From Nocardioides gansuensis (GTDB lineage Bacteria; Actinomycetota; Actinomycetes; Propionibacteriales; Nocardioidaceae), in assembly GCF_003076135.1 (NCBI RefSeq), contig NZ_QDGZ01000012.1:48507-112506 (forward strand): a stretch of 64,000 nucleotides of DNA, in the 5' to 3' direction. The notes under the pieces are model-generated. The model ran no database searches, was not told the origin of the DNA, and worked only from the letters and a program-made list of their open reading frames with translations. The position numbers were made by a program, and so were the translations under genes. Each line of letters opens with the position of its first letter. Position 1 is the stretch's first letter. Of this stretch, positions 16,801 through 25,438 are shown in pieces.

Positions 16801-18291
16801 GAGGCCGTGCACCAGCTCGCCGGGTCCAACTTCGCGCGGGCGGCAGCGGCCACCGACATGATCGGCCGGGCCGCCGTGCCACCGGACTCCTTCGACACGG
16901 TCGCGACCCCGCGCGGCGGCCAGGGCATCGACCAGCGCCTCTTCGTCGTCTTCGGGGACACGACCCGACCGGCGGGCTACGCGGCCGATACCCCCCGCGC
17001 CCGGCTGGCCCCGGCGGCGGACGCGTTCGTGGCCAGACGGCTCGGGCCGCTCACCGGGATCCAAGTGCGCCTGCGCGGCCCGGACGGGGCCGAGGTCGGG
17101 CCCAGCCTCGCGGACCTCGGCCTCTCGGCCCTCGACCTGGCCGCGGACGCGGCCTCCACCGGGCACACCGATCCCTTCCCGCTGCTGCTGGCTCGGGCTC
17201 GCGACGCGACCAGCCTGTCCGACGCGGCGCTCCAGCTGGATCCCGAGGCGGACGAGGACCTCGTCGACCTGCTCGAGCACGCCGCCCGGTGGCACCGGGC
17301 GCTCGCCGGGCGCAGGCCGCTGGCACCCTCCAGCATGGTGACCCGCGGCGACAAGCCCCCCGCCGGTGAGGCGGACGGTGGCGCGCTCGCCGCCGTCCTG
17401 GTCGCGGCGGACCAGCTCGCAGCCCTCCAGCCCGACGACGTGGACGCCTTGTCCTCCTGGGGCTTCGACCGGCATCTCACCCGCACCCAGGTCGAGGTGG
17501 CGAAGGAGCGTCGGGTGGCCGACGCCCGCGCAGCAGGCGACGCCGCCACGGCCGCCTCCGCTCTGTTCGGAGGCAGGTGCGTCGTGACCGGGAAGGTGAC
17601 GCTTGCCGACGTCGCGCCATGGGCCGCCGAGCAGGACGCCCTCGGCCTGCACCAGGGAGACCTGGTCGGCTGGATCCAGGACACCGGCCGCGTCCGGGAC
17701 GCGGCGTACGCACTCGACGAGGCCCTACTGCACGACGAGCTGCGTGGCACCGGCGACGCGGTGGCGATCCGCGCGGGCCAGACCCCCGCAGTCGCGGGCG
17801 CCGTCTCGGCGAACCCCACGGCGGAGCAGCTGGCCGACGCGCGGCGCTGGGTCGGCCGGGCGTTCCCGGGCGCCCTCGGCCGGCAGCCGGTCGTCTCGTT
17901 CGTCACCGTCCAGGACGACGGGGCGCACACAGCCCAGGAGGTCGTCGGCATCGAGGTCGACGCCTGGGTCGAGGCGGTGCCGGACCGGGCGGGTGCAGGA
18001 GCGATCGCGGCGAACCTGTCCTCGCCCGACTCCCGGGCCCCGAACACCATCCTGCTGGCGGTCCCCGGCGACCTCGGCGCCGCCTGGACGCAGGAGTCGC
18101 TGTTCTCGGTGATCGATGAGGCGCTCGAGCTGGCCGAGTGCCGGCTCGTCGACCTGGACGCGAGCCGCCGCGTCCCCGCGATGCTGCCGGCCGTCTACAT
18201 CTCGGAGTACGACGACGACCAGCGGTGGCGAGACATCCTGCGCCAGCGCGTGGAGTTCCCGCAGCGCTACGTCGCGAAGGGGGCGCTGTGA
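13879..18291 (+). CDS. Very large protein of unknown function, coiled-coil N-terminus
   Basis: 1470 aa, not recognised. The GTG at 13879 follows the upstream stop after 2 nt, with GAGGAG in the end of the preceding gene as ribosome site. Residues about 5-75 are strongly helical and charged (coiled-coil-like, rich in Ala, Arg and Glu). The next part is globular with motifs such as YPDDLHVDDHEPDL and RQPYGVLPIQPRG. The middle contains many Ala/Leu-rich helices, and the end reads YISEYDDDQRWRDILRQR. There is no signal peptide or transmembrane helix, so it should be cytosolic unless carried out by the complex it belongs to. It is the largest member of the operon. Confidence 0.62.
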   Translation: MNDFHDLREALARRRAALGDAEQDAARARWSLAAADTALQDAMRRGDAEAIARAVDERRTAEEEHLAIAGRLTDLHRAVHGGLAEFVDRLPVAPEGRADSLLEGVDQAVPIALFPVRLETRFAGPDSAPVLRVRIYPDDLHVDDHEPDLSEEEADLGRAYWTSVGAGAGEADAWAVLAGRLGPHRALWVRHVLEPPDGTFPEVVLRPPGTSRAPVARALPDLFLVRVRAAGQTTVTTGGPVADTLAVGADLTGTTAPVAADGDVLALGEEARWLADFDAAVAAGMAIEVALPVGTTVVDEVAVTGVCVSMSPDEASALVGDLVARHRVTHGAGFIAPGTPTNNLADTTSGWLSRPDPARLDPATRPVSGSRSNAAVLGHALGLPAESLAGLVGAADADAEEAEVMARVLFEATWGPYLRMHAQPGFPLRHLPEAYVHITRWVRGGGPLPAIRLGRQPYGVLPIQPRGAVPAPGDDAVTAWLTDFLPRIRALWLAGRGDAPAGIAAYTHEPVSSRFRVRTAYASRTRPLLDGLGLLGEGVTAEAGVRERRLVAELGLGNVLPSVVSTMFRDAVDLWLPPATDDDLDFLLADPDPKEATSILGLLLRNAALQVTNNLADEFLEPHLDAEVKGYAARQVPSLFLTTPDELAVSATPEVRVGEAVTLADKLATRVPEGDRAGATVAESIAAILGDASPIDVLDDYRHIEALRTYAGAHQDLAAMPTERRARLMGEVLDCASHRYDAWVTSLATRRLHLLRDDRPTGLQIGAWGVVTDVRRRLLPTLADRPDLPEGTVTDDANAGFVVAPSLQHAEVAGVLRAAWIAHGGPAGDAEAPFAVDLRSRRARQALALTDGMRNGQQLGALLGYQVERALHDASGNGVEVDWAVFELRRLYPLRVDSAENAGLASERLVVDGWRLAKDAMASLDPVLDAVLASIPTRPDGSPALDVGDSRSAIAAAITDLVGALDGLADLGLAEAVHQLAGSNFARAAAATDMIGRAAVPPDSFDTVATPRGGQGIDQRLFVVFGDTTRPAGYAADTPRARLAPAADAFVARRLGPLTGIQVRLRGPDGAEVGPSLADLGLSALDLAADAASTGHTDPFPLLLARARDATSLSDAALQLDPEADEDLVDLLEHAARWHRALAGRRPLAPSSMVTRGDKPPAGEADGGALAAVLVAADQLAALQPDDVDALSSWGFDRHLTRTQVEVAKERRVADARAAGDAATAASALFGGRCVVTGKVTLADVAPWAAEQDALGLHQGDLVGWIQDTGRVRDAAYALDEALLHDELRGTGDAVAIRAGQTPAVAGAVSANPTAEQLADARRWVGRAFPGALGRQPVVSFVTVQDDGAHTAQEVVGIEVDAWVEAVPDRAGAGAIAANLSSPDSRAPNTILLAVPGDLGAAWTQESLFSVIDEALELAECRLVDLDASRRVPAMLPAVYISEYDDDQRWRDILRQRVEFPQRYVAKGAL

Positions 18292-19955
18292 GCATCCGGG
18301 TCTACGCGCTCCACCGGGTCGAGCCGATCAGCCGCCAGGGCGACCCCGGCCGCGGGCTCGCCGCGCCCGTCCACGACCCGCTGTGGGGCCTGGCCAGGCA
18401 GCGGCACTTCGGCGAGCTCGCCGGGGAGGACACGGGCAGTCCGATCCAGGTGTCCGTCCGGATGCGGGTTGACCGGCTCGACGGCTGGCGTCCTGTGGAC
18501 ACCGACGACGTGCTGCCCTACGACCCCGACCGCGACGTCCTGGAGGCCGTGGTGGCGGGGGAGTCCGCGGCTCCGGCCCCCGGGCTTCGCGACCGCGTCG
18601 ACGCCGGGCGGCGGCTCGCCGCCCTGCTGCCCGCCGCGACGGTCTCCGACCTGCGCGACTCCGCGCCGATCGAGGTCGGTCCCGACGCCCCCCGCCTCCT
18701 CGCCAGGGCAGCCGCGCGCTATCCCGACGGGATCCAGGTCGCCGCCGCCTACGACGGCGTGGCCGGTGACTCCGACGACGCCGTCGGCACCGCCCTCGGC
18801 ACGACGGCCGCCCGGGCGTCGCAGGCGCGCCCCGTCCTCGACGAGTACGCCGCCTGGGTGCGGACCACGTTCGGCACCGGACCCGCCACCTGGATGCCCG
18901 AGCGGCTGGAGCGACGGTTCGAGCTCAGCACCGGCGGGCACGTCGTACTCACCGCGCCCGCACACACCCGCGACACCGTGGACGCCCTCGACCTCGACCT
19001 CACCGAGGCGGCCCACGAGCTCCAGGCCTGGCCAACGCCCACCGCGGGGGAGTGGCACCGCCGGATCCCCAGCAGGCTGTCCTTCCCCGGCATGCCCAAC
19101 AACCGCTTCTGGGAGTTCGAGGACGCGCAGATCGCCCTCCACCGCATCGACGCGGCAACCCACGACCTCGCCCGCCTCGCGCTGGTCGAGTTCAGCGCGA
19201 CCTACGGCAACGACTGGTTCACATTCCCGATCCCGGCCGAGCACGGCACCGTCGCGACCGTGCCGGAGGTGCTCGTCCGGGACACGTTCGGGGAGCACGA
19301 GCTCGTCCACGTGGCCAACGACCCGACATGGTCCATGTTCGTGCCGAGCGGTCCGGCGTCCGCCCCGCATCTCCTCGTGGCTCCGGTCACCGTCTCCCGC
19401 CTCGCCGGCCAGGTCGTGGAGGAGGTGCGGTTCGTCCGCGACGAGAACGCCAACCTCGTGTGGGGGCTGGAGGCGGTCGTCACCGACGCAGCCGGGGTGA
19501 CGCACGACGTCATCGGTGAGTACGCCGCGTCCGCGGCCCCGGTGCCGGAGCTGCCCGTGGACGCCGAGCTGCTCTACCGGTTGATGACCGACGTGCCGAA
19601 GCACTGGGTGCCGTTCATCCCGGCGCACCTCGACGAGGACCGCGAGGGCCTGGAGCACGTCGAGCAGGAACGGCGTGCGGTCGGCCTCGTCCAGGCGCTC
19701 CTGCCGCGGCCGGACACGTGGGGCATCCCGGTGCTCACCGCCCCACGCTCGAGCGTGCTGGCCGAGCTGCGCCAGAAGGTGCTGTGCGAGGAAGAGGTCG
19801 GGCCGGCCGGTGTCACGGTGCGCCGGCGCTGGTACCTCGCCCGCTCCGCCGACGGCGGACGGCACGTGTGGTGCGCGCGCTCGGTCGCGACCGGCCGGGG
19901 CGAGGGCAACAGCGGCCTGGCCTTCGACGTCGCGCTCGACGTACGGGGGACGTGA
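18288..19955 (+). CDS. Protein of unknown function (555 aa) in the DUF6603/spike operon
   Basis: 555 aa from GTG 18288, which overlaps the previous stop as GTGA. A conserved-looking central block contains NNRFWEFEDAQI, DLARLALVEFSATYGNDWF and FPIPAEHGTV; this resembles hypothetical proteins of other actinobacteria that I cannot name. It ends with an Arg-rich strand region. No catalytic motif, signal peptide or membrane segment is visible. The stop overlaps the spike-protein start by 1 nt (TGATG), so this protein is made just ahead of the spike and could be its adaptor or baseplate partner, which is inference from gene order. Confidence 0.6.
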   Translation: MSIRVYALHRVEPISRQGDPGRGLAAPVHDPLWGLARQRHFGELAGEDTGSPIQVSVRMRVDRLDGWRPVDTDDVLPYDPDRDVLEAVVAGESAAPAPGLRDRVDAGRRLAALLPAATVSDLRDSAPIEVGPDAPRLLARAAARYPDGIQVAAAYDGVAGDSDDAVGTALGTTAARASQARPVLDEYAAWVRTTFGTGPATWMPERLERRFELSTGGHVVLTAPAHTRDTVDALDLDLTEAAHELQAWPTPTAGEWHRRIPSRLSFPGMPNNRFWEFEDAQIALHRIDAATHDLARLALVEFSATYGNDWFTFPIPAEHGTVATVPEVLVRDTFGEHELVHVANDPTWSMFVPSGPASAPHLLVAPVTVSRLAGQVVEEVRFVRDENANLVWGLEAVVTDAAGVTHDVIGEYAASAAPVPELPVDAELLYRLMTDVPKHWVPFIPAHLDEDREGLEHVEQERRAVGLVQALLPRPDTWGIPVLTAPRSSVLAELRQKVLCEEEVGPAGVTVRRRWYLARSADGGRHVWCARSVATGRGEGNSGLAFDVALDVRGT

Positions 19956-21487
19956 TGGGCGAGATCATCTACCTGATGGATCGCGACCCCGGGACGACTG
20001 GCTACTTCCACGAAGCCGAGGGCTACTTCTCGGCGCGGCCCGACTCCACCGTGGTGCCGACGGCCGCGGGAGACCCGGCGACCACGCTCCAGGACGTCTT
20101 CAAGGACCTCCGGGCGCGCGCCCGGACCGATGACATCTTCCCGGTCATCAACCTGGTGAGCCACGCGACCGGCTTCTCGTCGCTCGAGTTCCCGATCAGC
20201 GACGCCCGCCGGGACAAGGATGGCGGGCTGATCACCAAGGAGACCCTCAAGGCGGCCTTGGCCTCGCCCGGCTCGGGCGGCTACCCTGCGGTGCTCGGCC
20301 CCCCAGCCGTCACCAAGGCGACCAAGGTGGTGCTCTACGGCTGCGACGTCGGTCGCGACGAGGAGTTCATGAAGCTGCTCGGCCAGCTCTTCGGGCCGGA
20401 GCTGACGATCTACGCACCCGTGCGAGTCGCCGTGTTCCGGCACACCGGCACGCTCTTCGAGCACCGGCTGGCCCGCACCTGGGCCGCCAACCACACCTCG
20501 GACATCACGAAGACCACGAACTGGGCACCGGTGCGGACCGCCTTCGTCACCAAGGCGGTCACCAAGTTCAAGCCGCGCGGCGGCGCGGAGGTGGAAGCCG
20601 CGATCAAGGCGGCCGCCCAGACCGCCACCGCCGTGCAGGCCAAGACGTTCTTCTTCAGCGAGTCGCTGTCGACCGGGGACGACCCCGTCGCGACCTCGGT
20701 CAGCGGCTCCAGCGCGGTGCTGCCCTCCGGCACCACCGACGACACCACCGTGCCGATCACCGTCGGCCCGACCGACTTCGCCAAGCAGCCGGGCCAGCCC
20801 CCGACCTGGGTGGCGTGGGTCGCCGTCCTCGGCCAGGTGATCGAGGAGGAAGTCTCGATCAGCAACCGCAGCCAGTTCCGCGAGACCGTGATCAAGCCGC
20901 AGAAGGCGGCGTCGGTCAACCCGCTCGTGCCCCAGCCCGATCTCGAACCCAACCCGATCGATCCCGACGAGGAGAACACCATGGCCTTCTTCGGCAAGTA
21001 CCGCGGAACCGTCGTCGATGCCGCCGACCCTCTGGGGGAGGGCCGGCTCCAGGTCGAGGTGCCGGTGGCCTCCGTCACCGCCGAATGGGCTGCAGCGTGC
21101 CTGCCCCCGGTGCCGCAGGCCCTGCTCCGCCTGCCGGAGGTCGGAGCCTCGGTGTGGGTGGAGTTTGAGGGCGGTGACGTGCTGAAGCCGATCTGGACGG
21201 GAGCCACCTGGGACGACGCCGCGGCGGGTGGACTCAGCCTCGAGAGCGAGGACGAGCTCACCCTTCGGTCCGTGGGGAACCTTCTTCAAGAGAGCTCAGG
21301 CGGGCAGATGATCAGGTCGGGGGCAGACCTGACGCTCGAGTGCGGGGGCACCCTGACGCTCAAGGCTGGCAATGTGCGCGTCGAATCGTCGACAGCTGAC
21401 CACACGGGCATCCTCAAGTCCGACCAACTGATCACAAACAGCGTCGTGGCCTCGTCGTACACACCTGGCGCCGGAAACGTCTGGTAG
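19955..21487 (+). CDS. Caspase/CHAT-like domain fused to gpV/VgrG-like spike domain
   Basis: 510 aa. Residues ~1-170 have the layout of a clan-CD caspase-like protease: LVSHATG with His70, then KVVLYGCDVGR with Cys130 after a hydrophobic strand, as in CHAT domains. Residues ~170-340 form a linker with helical and Thr/Pro-rich parts. From Met343 the sequence is a phage baseplate V / VgrG-type OB fold (GKYRGTVVDAADPLGEGRLQ, then VGASVWVEFEGGD and KPIWTGATWDD). It is followed by a repetitive strand tail (TLECGGTLTLKAGNV) typical of the trimeric needle. It ends the five-gene operon. The fusion suggests a spike armed with a peptidase. Catalysis is inferred from two residues only. Confidence 0.72.
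   Translation: MGEIIYLMDRDPGTTGYFHEAEGYFSARPDSTVVPTAAGDPATTLQDVFKDLRARARTDDIFPVINLVSHATGFSSLEFPISDARRDKDGGLITKETLKAALASPGSGGYPAVLGPPAVTKATKVVLYGCDVGRDEEFMKLLGQLFGPELTIYAPVRVAVFRHTGTLFEHRLARTWAANHTSDITKTTNWAPVRTAFVTKAVTKFKPRGGAEVEAAIKAAAQTATAVQAKTFFFSESLSTGDDPVATSVSGSSAVLPSGTTDDTTVPITVGPTDFAKQPGQPPTWVAWVAVLGQVIEEEVSISNRSQFRETVIKPQKAASVNPLVPQPDLEPNPIDPDEENTMAFFGKYRGTVVDAADPLGEGRLQVEVPVASVTAEWAAACLPPVPQALLRLPEVGASVWVEFEGGDVLKPIWTGATWDDAAAGGLSLESEDELTLRSVGNLLQESSGGQMIRSGADLTLECGGTLTLKAGNVRVESSTADHTGILKSDQLITNSVVASSYTPGAGNVW
20981..21487 (+). CDS. Possible internal start giving a free 168-aa spike protein
   Basis: ATG 20981 sits exactly where the OB-fold spike domain begins (MAFFGKYRG). It is preceded by GAGGAG at 20969-20974, a good ribosome site at 6-nt spacing inside the longer gene. 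A shorter product would be a complete stand-alone gpV-like spike. Such nested starts would let one gene make both armed and bare subunits. The evidence is positional only. Confidence 0.3.
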   Translation: MAFFGKYRGTVVDAADPLGEGRLQVEVPVASVTAEWAAACLPPVPQALLRLPEVGASVWVEFEGGDVLKPIWTGATWDDAAAGGLSLESEDELTLRSVGNLLQESSGGQMIRSGADLTLECGGTLTLKAGNVRVESSTADHTGILKSDQLITNSVVASSYTPGAGNVW

Positions 21488-21718
21488 GAGTGGGCTGCTT
21501 CGTCCCTGGTGGCAGAACCGAAGGAGTCGCCAAGACGACCTGGATATCTACGCGCACCTGTCACGGACGAGGCCTGGTTCCTTCATCGCATCAGACGGCA
21601 GTGGTTCTCTTGCTCGCGATCAACATTCGCGATCAGGCGCACCGCGTCCCCAGGGCTTGTGTCGGCTTAGCGGCGTGCTGGAAGAGCCGCGCCCATCAGC
21701 GTCGGAATCGTCTCCGTT

Positions 21719-22108
21719 TCATCGGCCACCGTCAACGCGGGTCTCCTTGGTGCCGACCCCGATGATGTCGGCGCGCTGCCTCTCTGTGAGGTCGGCGACC
21801 AGCAGCCCCGGGATCGGGTTGCCGCCCAGTGTCCAGTCCCAGAACTGCCGTCCGCTGCGGACCTCCACCCGCTCCTTCTGGGTGGTGTCGACCGTGACGT
21901 CCCGCAGGCCGGCGTCGATGAGCCGCTGTCGGAGCACGTCTGGGTCGGCGACCTGGAACTCCAGGAACGGCTCGTCCTCCGCGGGGCCCTCGAAGTCAGG
22001 GACCACCGCTCGGGTGGCGCTGAGGAAGTAGTGCAGTGCCTCGAACTGGGAGGGGTCGCCGTACGCCGTGATCAGCACGCGCCCTCCGGGTCGGGTCACC
22101 CGGACCAT
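21719..22108 (-). pseudogene. C-terminal remnant of a class I SAM-dependent methyltransferase
   Basis: The frame starts at MVRVTRPGGRVLITAYG, the motif that normally lies past the middle of class I methyltransferases. It runs 129 aa through a typical C-terminus (LRQRLIDAGLRDVTVDT). The SAM-binding N-terminal half is missing: upstream in the same frame only a few codons resemble the family before similarity stops at about 22125. I read this as a truncated, non-functional gene lying between the spike operon and the cyclase/STAND gene. The 231 bp between it and the spike gene hold no feature I can support. Confidence 0.55.
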
Positions 22109-22256
22109 CTCAGGAACCGCTGAACGGCGGACACAAGGTCGAGTCGCTGGCGCACCCCCCTGTTGAACTACTGGCCATGAAGGACCACCGGGTGTGGGGA
22201 TCAGGAGCAGATGACTCGAACAGGCGTGGTCGTGGGCTTCGCTGAGTCCTAGGGTG

Positions 22257-24920
22257 ATGGTTGTGACGACGGATCATCTGTCCAGTTCGTCGGCGCGGCG
22301 GCTTCCCGAGGGCGTCGTCACCTTGCTGTTCACCGACATCGAGGGCTCGACACGGCTCCTGAGCCGATTGGGTGCGGCGTACAGCGAAGTGCTCAGCATC
22401 CACCATCGACTGCTGCGCTCCTGTATCGCCGCGCACGAGGGATACGAGGTCACTACCGAGGGGGACGCGTTCTTCGCCGCCTTCTCCTCTCCTCGTCAGG
22501 CGGTCGCGGCGGCCGTCGAGGCGCAGCGCTCCCTGCATTCATATCCTTGGCCGCACGGCGAACCGATCAAGGTCCGGATGGGCCTGCACACCGGTGAGCC
22601 GGTAGTCGTCGACGGCGACTACGTCGGCATCGACGTGCACCGGGCAGCCCGGATCGCGAGCGCGGGCCATGGGGGCCAGATCCTCATCTCCGCCCTGGTG
22701 CGCGACCACGTTGCCGATCAGCTGCCCGACGGTGTCACGGCCAATGACCTTGGTAGTCACTGGCTCAAGGATCTACCCGCGCCGGAGCACCTCCTTCAGC
22801 TGGACATCGAGGGCCTGCCTCACCGTTTTCCGGCCCTGAAGTCCCTGCTTCCTTCGACGAACGTGCCGCGCCGCGCGGCCGCGCTCGTCGGAAGGCACCG
22901 GGAGCGCAGCGAGCTACGAGAGCTGGTGGCCGGCTCCGACGTGCGGCTGGTCACCGTCACCGGCCCAGGTGGGGCGGGCAAGACCCGGTTGGCGAGTGCG
23001 GTGGCCCTCGACCTGAGGGGGGAGCATCCACACGGCGTCTACTTCGTCGATCTCACCTCCGTGAGCGATGCTGCGGATGTGGTGCCCGCCGTCGCCCGGG
23101 TGCTCGGAGTGGCAATCGACGGCGATGGGCCCGCCGGGCAATTGGTCGAGTCCTACATCGGCGACCGGTCGATGCTGTTGCTGCTCGACAACCTGGAGCA
23201 GGTCATCGACGCGGCGCAGGCGATCGGGCACCTGGTGGCCGCGTGCCCCGGTCTGACCGTCCTGGCAACCAGCCGCATCCTCCTGGGCTTGAGAGACGAG
23301 CACGAGTACGCCGTCCCGCCCATGACGCTCCCGACCGGAACATCGCTGACCGAGGTGACCGCGTCGGAAGCCGTCCAGTTGTTCGTCGAGTGCGCCGGCC
23401 GGGTCCGCCGCGGCTTCGAGGTAACCGAGGAGAACGCCGCGGCGGTGGCCGCGATCTGCACGATGCTCGACGGGCTGCCACTGGCGATCGAGCTGGCCGC
23501 GGCCCGCACCCGGCTTTTCCCACCGCAGGCTCTGGTCACCCGTCTGGGGGACCGCCTGGGTTTCCTCACTAGCGGAAGCAAGGACACGCCCCTACGGCAT
23601 CGCACCCTGCGCGCGACCATCGACTGGAGCTACCTGCTGCTCTCTGAAGAGGAACGGCGGTTCTTCCTCGACCTGGCCGTGTTCAGGGGCGGCGCCCGGT
23701 GGGACAGCATCGTGGCTGTTGTCACGACCGACACCGAGGCCCTCGACCTGGTCACCGCGCTGGTTGACCACAGCCTGGTCGTCCAACGTGAGGACCGGGA
23801 CGGCGAACCACGCTTCACCATGCTGCAGAGTATCCAGGAGTACGCGCTGGCTCGCCTCGCGGATGACCCCGTCCATGACCTGGAGCTTCGCCAGCGCCAT
23901 GCCGGGCACATGCTGGAGCTGCTGGCCGGCGGGATCGAGCAGGGAGCTGCAGCCGACGAGGAGATCGCGGCGCGGGAGTACGACAACGTGCGGGCGGCGC
24001 TGGCCTTGTGGCTCGAGGGCAGCGTGAGGGGCGGCGCCCCAGCGGGGGAGAAGGCACTCCGGCTGGCGGCGGCTCTTGGCGCCTACTGGTACCACCACGG
24101 GCTGGCGAGCGAAGGCGCCGCGTGGCTGGAGCGCGCGTTCGCCGCCGCGGATGATCCGCCGCCCCAGGTCGCGGCGCAGGCGTTGCGGGAACTCGGCGTC
24201 ATGTACGAGGTGCGCCAGGAGCTGGACCGCGCTCGCGATCTCATGGTCCAGGCGCTGGCGCTGTACCGGGAGCTCGGCGATGCCGCGGGTGAGGCCCGGT
24301 GTCTCAACAGTCTGGGGGTGGTCGCGCGTTCGGCCGGGCAGGTAGACGATGCCGAGCGGTACGTCCGCGAGGCGGTCGCGATCCGTCGGCGCACCGGAGA
24401 TCAGAAGGGGCTCTCTACGGCGCTGAACAACCTTGGCATCCTCCATCTGGACCGTGGTGACTGGGCGCAGGCGCGGGCGGTGCTGGCCGAGGCGCTCACG
24501 CTCGACCGGTCCAACCAGGACACGTGGGGCGCCGCCTGCACGTCGGTCAACCTCGGCCTGGCGCACGTACTGGGCGGAGCGGTCGAAGCTGCGCAGCAGC
24601 TCTTTCGGGACGCCCTCACCTCGTTTGGCACCGTCGGGGATCCCGACGGTGTGATCCAGACGCTGGAGTCGACGGTGGGCCTTGCGGTCGCGCGAGAACT
24701 GTGGGCAGCGGCGGCTCGGCTGGCGGCGGCCGCCAGCGAGGGACGTACGCAACTCGGGCTCCCGGGCTCGCCGGCAGACAGTCGCCAGCTCGACGCCTGG
24801 GTCGAACAGACGCGCGCAGCGTTGGGAAGAACGGCATACGAGGAGGCGTGGACCAAGGGCTCTGCGATGACCTTGGAGCAGGCCACGAAGCACGCCATCG
24901 AGGACGTGCTCACCGACTGA
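22257..24920 (+). CDS. Class III cyclase - STAND NTPase - TPR regulatory protein
   Basis: About 887 aa. Residues ~15-190 are a class III nucleotide cyclase domain: FTDIEGSTRLL with metal ligand Asp27, TEGDAFFAAF with Asp70, and RMGLHTGEP. A STAND/NB-ARC ATPase follows, with Walker A GPGGAGKT at 236-243 and Walker B LLLLDNLEQV (Asp311), then a winged-helix part. The last ~350 residues are TPR-like repeats (LNSLGVVARSAGQ, LNNLGILHLDRGD). This architecture is common in actinobacteria as large signal-responsive regulators. Start choice is uncertain: GTG 22254, ATG 22257 or GTG 22263, the last best placed behind TAGGG. It stands alone; a link to the upstream spike operon is possible but unproven. 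Confidence 0.85.
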   Translation: MVVTTDHLSSSSARRLPEGVVTLLFTDIEGSTRLLSRLGAAYSEVLSIHHRLLRSCIAAHEGYEVTTEGDAFFAAFSSPRQAVAAAVEAQRSLHSYPWPHGEPIKVRMGLHTGEPVVVDGDYVGIDVHRAARIASAGHGGQILISALVRDHVADQLPDGVTANDLGSHWLKDLPAPEHLLQLDIEGLPHRFPALKSLLPSTNVPRRAAALVGRHRERSELRELVAGSDVRLVTVTGPGGAGKTRLASAVALDLRGEHPHGVYFVDLTSVSDAADVVPAVARVLGVAIDGDGPAGQLVESYIGDRSMLLLLDNLEQVIDAAQAIGHLVAACPGLTVLATSRILLGLRDEHEYAVPPMTLPTGTSLTEVTASEAVQLFVECAGRVRRGFEVTEENAAAVAAICTMLDGLPLAIELAAARTRLFPPQALVTRLGDRLGFLTSGSKDTPLRHRTLRATIDWSYLLLSEEERRFFLDLAVFRGGARWDSIVAVVTTDTEALDLVTALVDHSLVVQREDRDGEPRFTMLQSIQEYALARLADDPVHDLELRQRHAGHMLELLAGGIEQGAAADEEIAAREYDNVRAALALWLEGSVRGGAPAGEKALRLAAALGAYWYHHGLASEGAAWLERAFAAADDPPPQVAAQALRELGVMYEVRQELDRARDLMVQALALYRELGDAAGEARCLNSLGVVARSAGQVDDAERYVREAVAIRRRTGDQKGLSTALNNLGILHLDRGDWAQARAVLAEALTLDRSNQDTWGAACTSVNLGLAHVLGGAVEAAQQLFRDALTSFGTVGDPDGVIQTLESTVGLAVARELWAAAARLAAAASEGRTQLGLPGSPADSRQLDAWVEQTRAALGRTAYEEAWTKGSAMTLEQATKHAIEDVLTD

Positions 24921-25177
24921 TAACACTCGTCAAGCACCGCCGCCGGTTCGATGAGTCCATCTGCCACCAGGCGACCCCGCCGAGCCACAGAGACCCGGTG
25001 CTGCAGTTGATGAGCGTCAGGATTGCAGTGGCTCCGCCGGCGCTCGTCGGGGCACGAACGAGGGGAAACACAACGTCAAGACTGCACGATGAAGAGTCTC
25101 AGAAGCCCAGCCGACCGGTGCGATGGTGGTGTGCATGTGCGCGCCCCGGCCACAACTCACTGGCGCTTCCGCTCTGT

Positions 25178-25360
25178 CGAGATTCGAGGGTGGACGCACT
25201 TTTGGACGCGGATTGAGGCGCGTATATCCGCGAATCGGAGCAGGAAGAGACAAGGGGAAGCAAGGCCGACCTGTTGTCATTCCTGCAGGCCAGAGCATGT
25301 TTGCGCACAATCCGGCGGGGGAGCGCAAACGGCCGCAAAGAGCGGATTCTGACGCTGATG
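25178..25360. repeat. Left copy of a ~183-bp imperfect direct repeat (island boundary)
   Basis: This stretch matches 58793-58974 over its full length in the same orientation. Shared blocks include TGGACGCAC, GCGGATTGAGGCGCGTA, GGGGAAGCAAGG, CGGGGGAGCGCAAACGG and the shared end GCTGATG. I see no coding content; short frames differ between the copies. The surrounding stretch 24921-25719 has no gene. Besides this repeat it holds only the tRNA fragment at 25439-25476. Confidence 0.8.
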
Positions 25361-25438
25361 TGCGTCCTAACGGCCAATTCGGACCCACATGGAACTCATC
25401 GCTGATCATCTATATCCGCAGGTGAGAGTGTCTTCTTC

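Noticed and set aside
7332..21487. Conventional contractile injection system or prophage tail
   Set aside because: Only a gpV-like spike domain is recognisable; sheath, tube, tape measure, ATPase and fibre genes are absent from the window.
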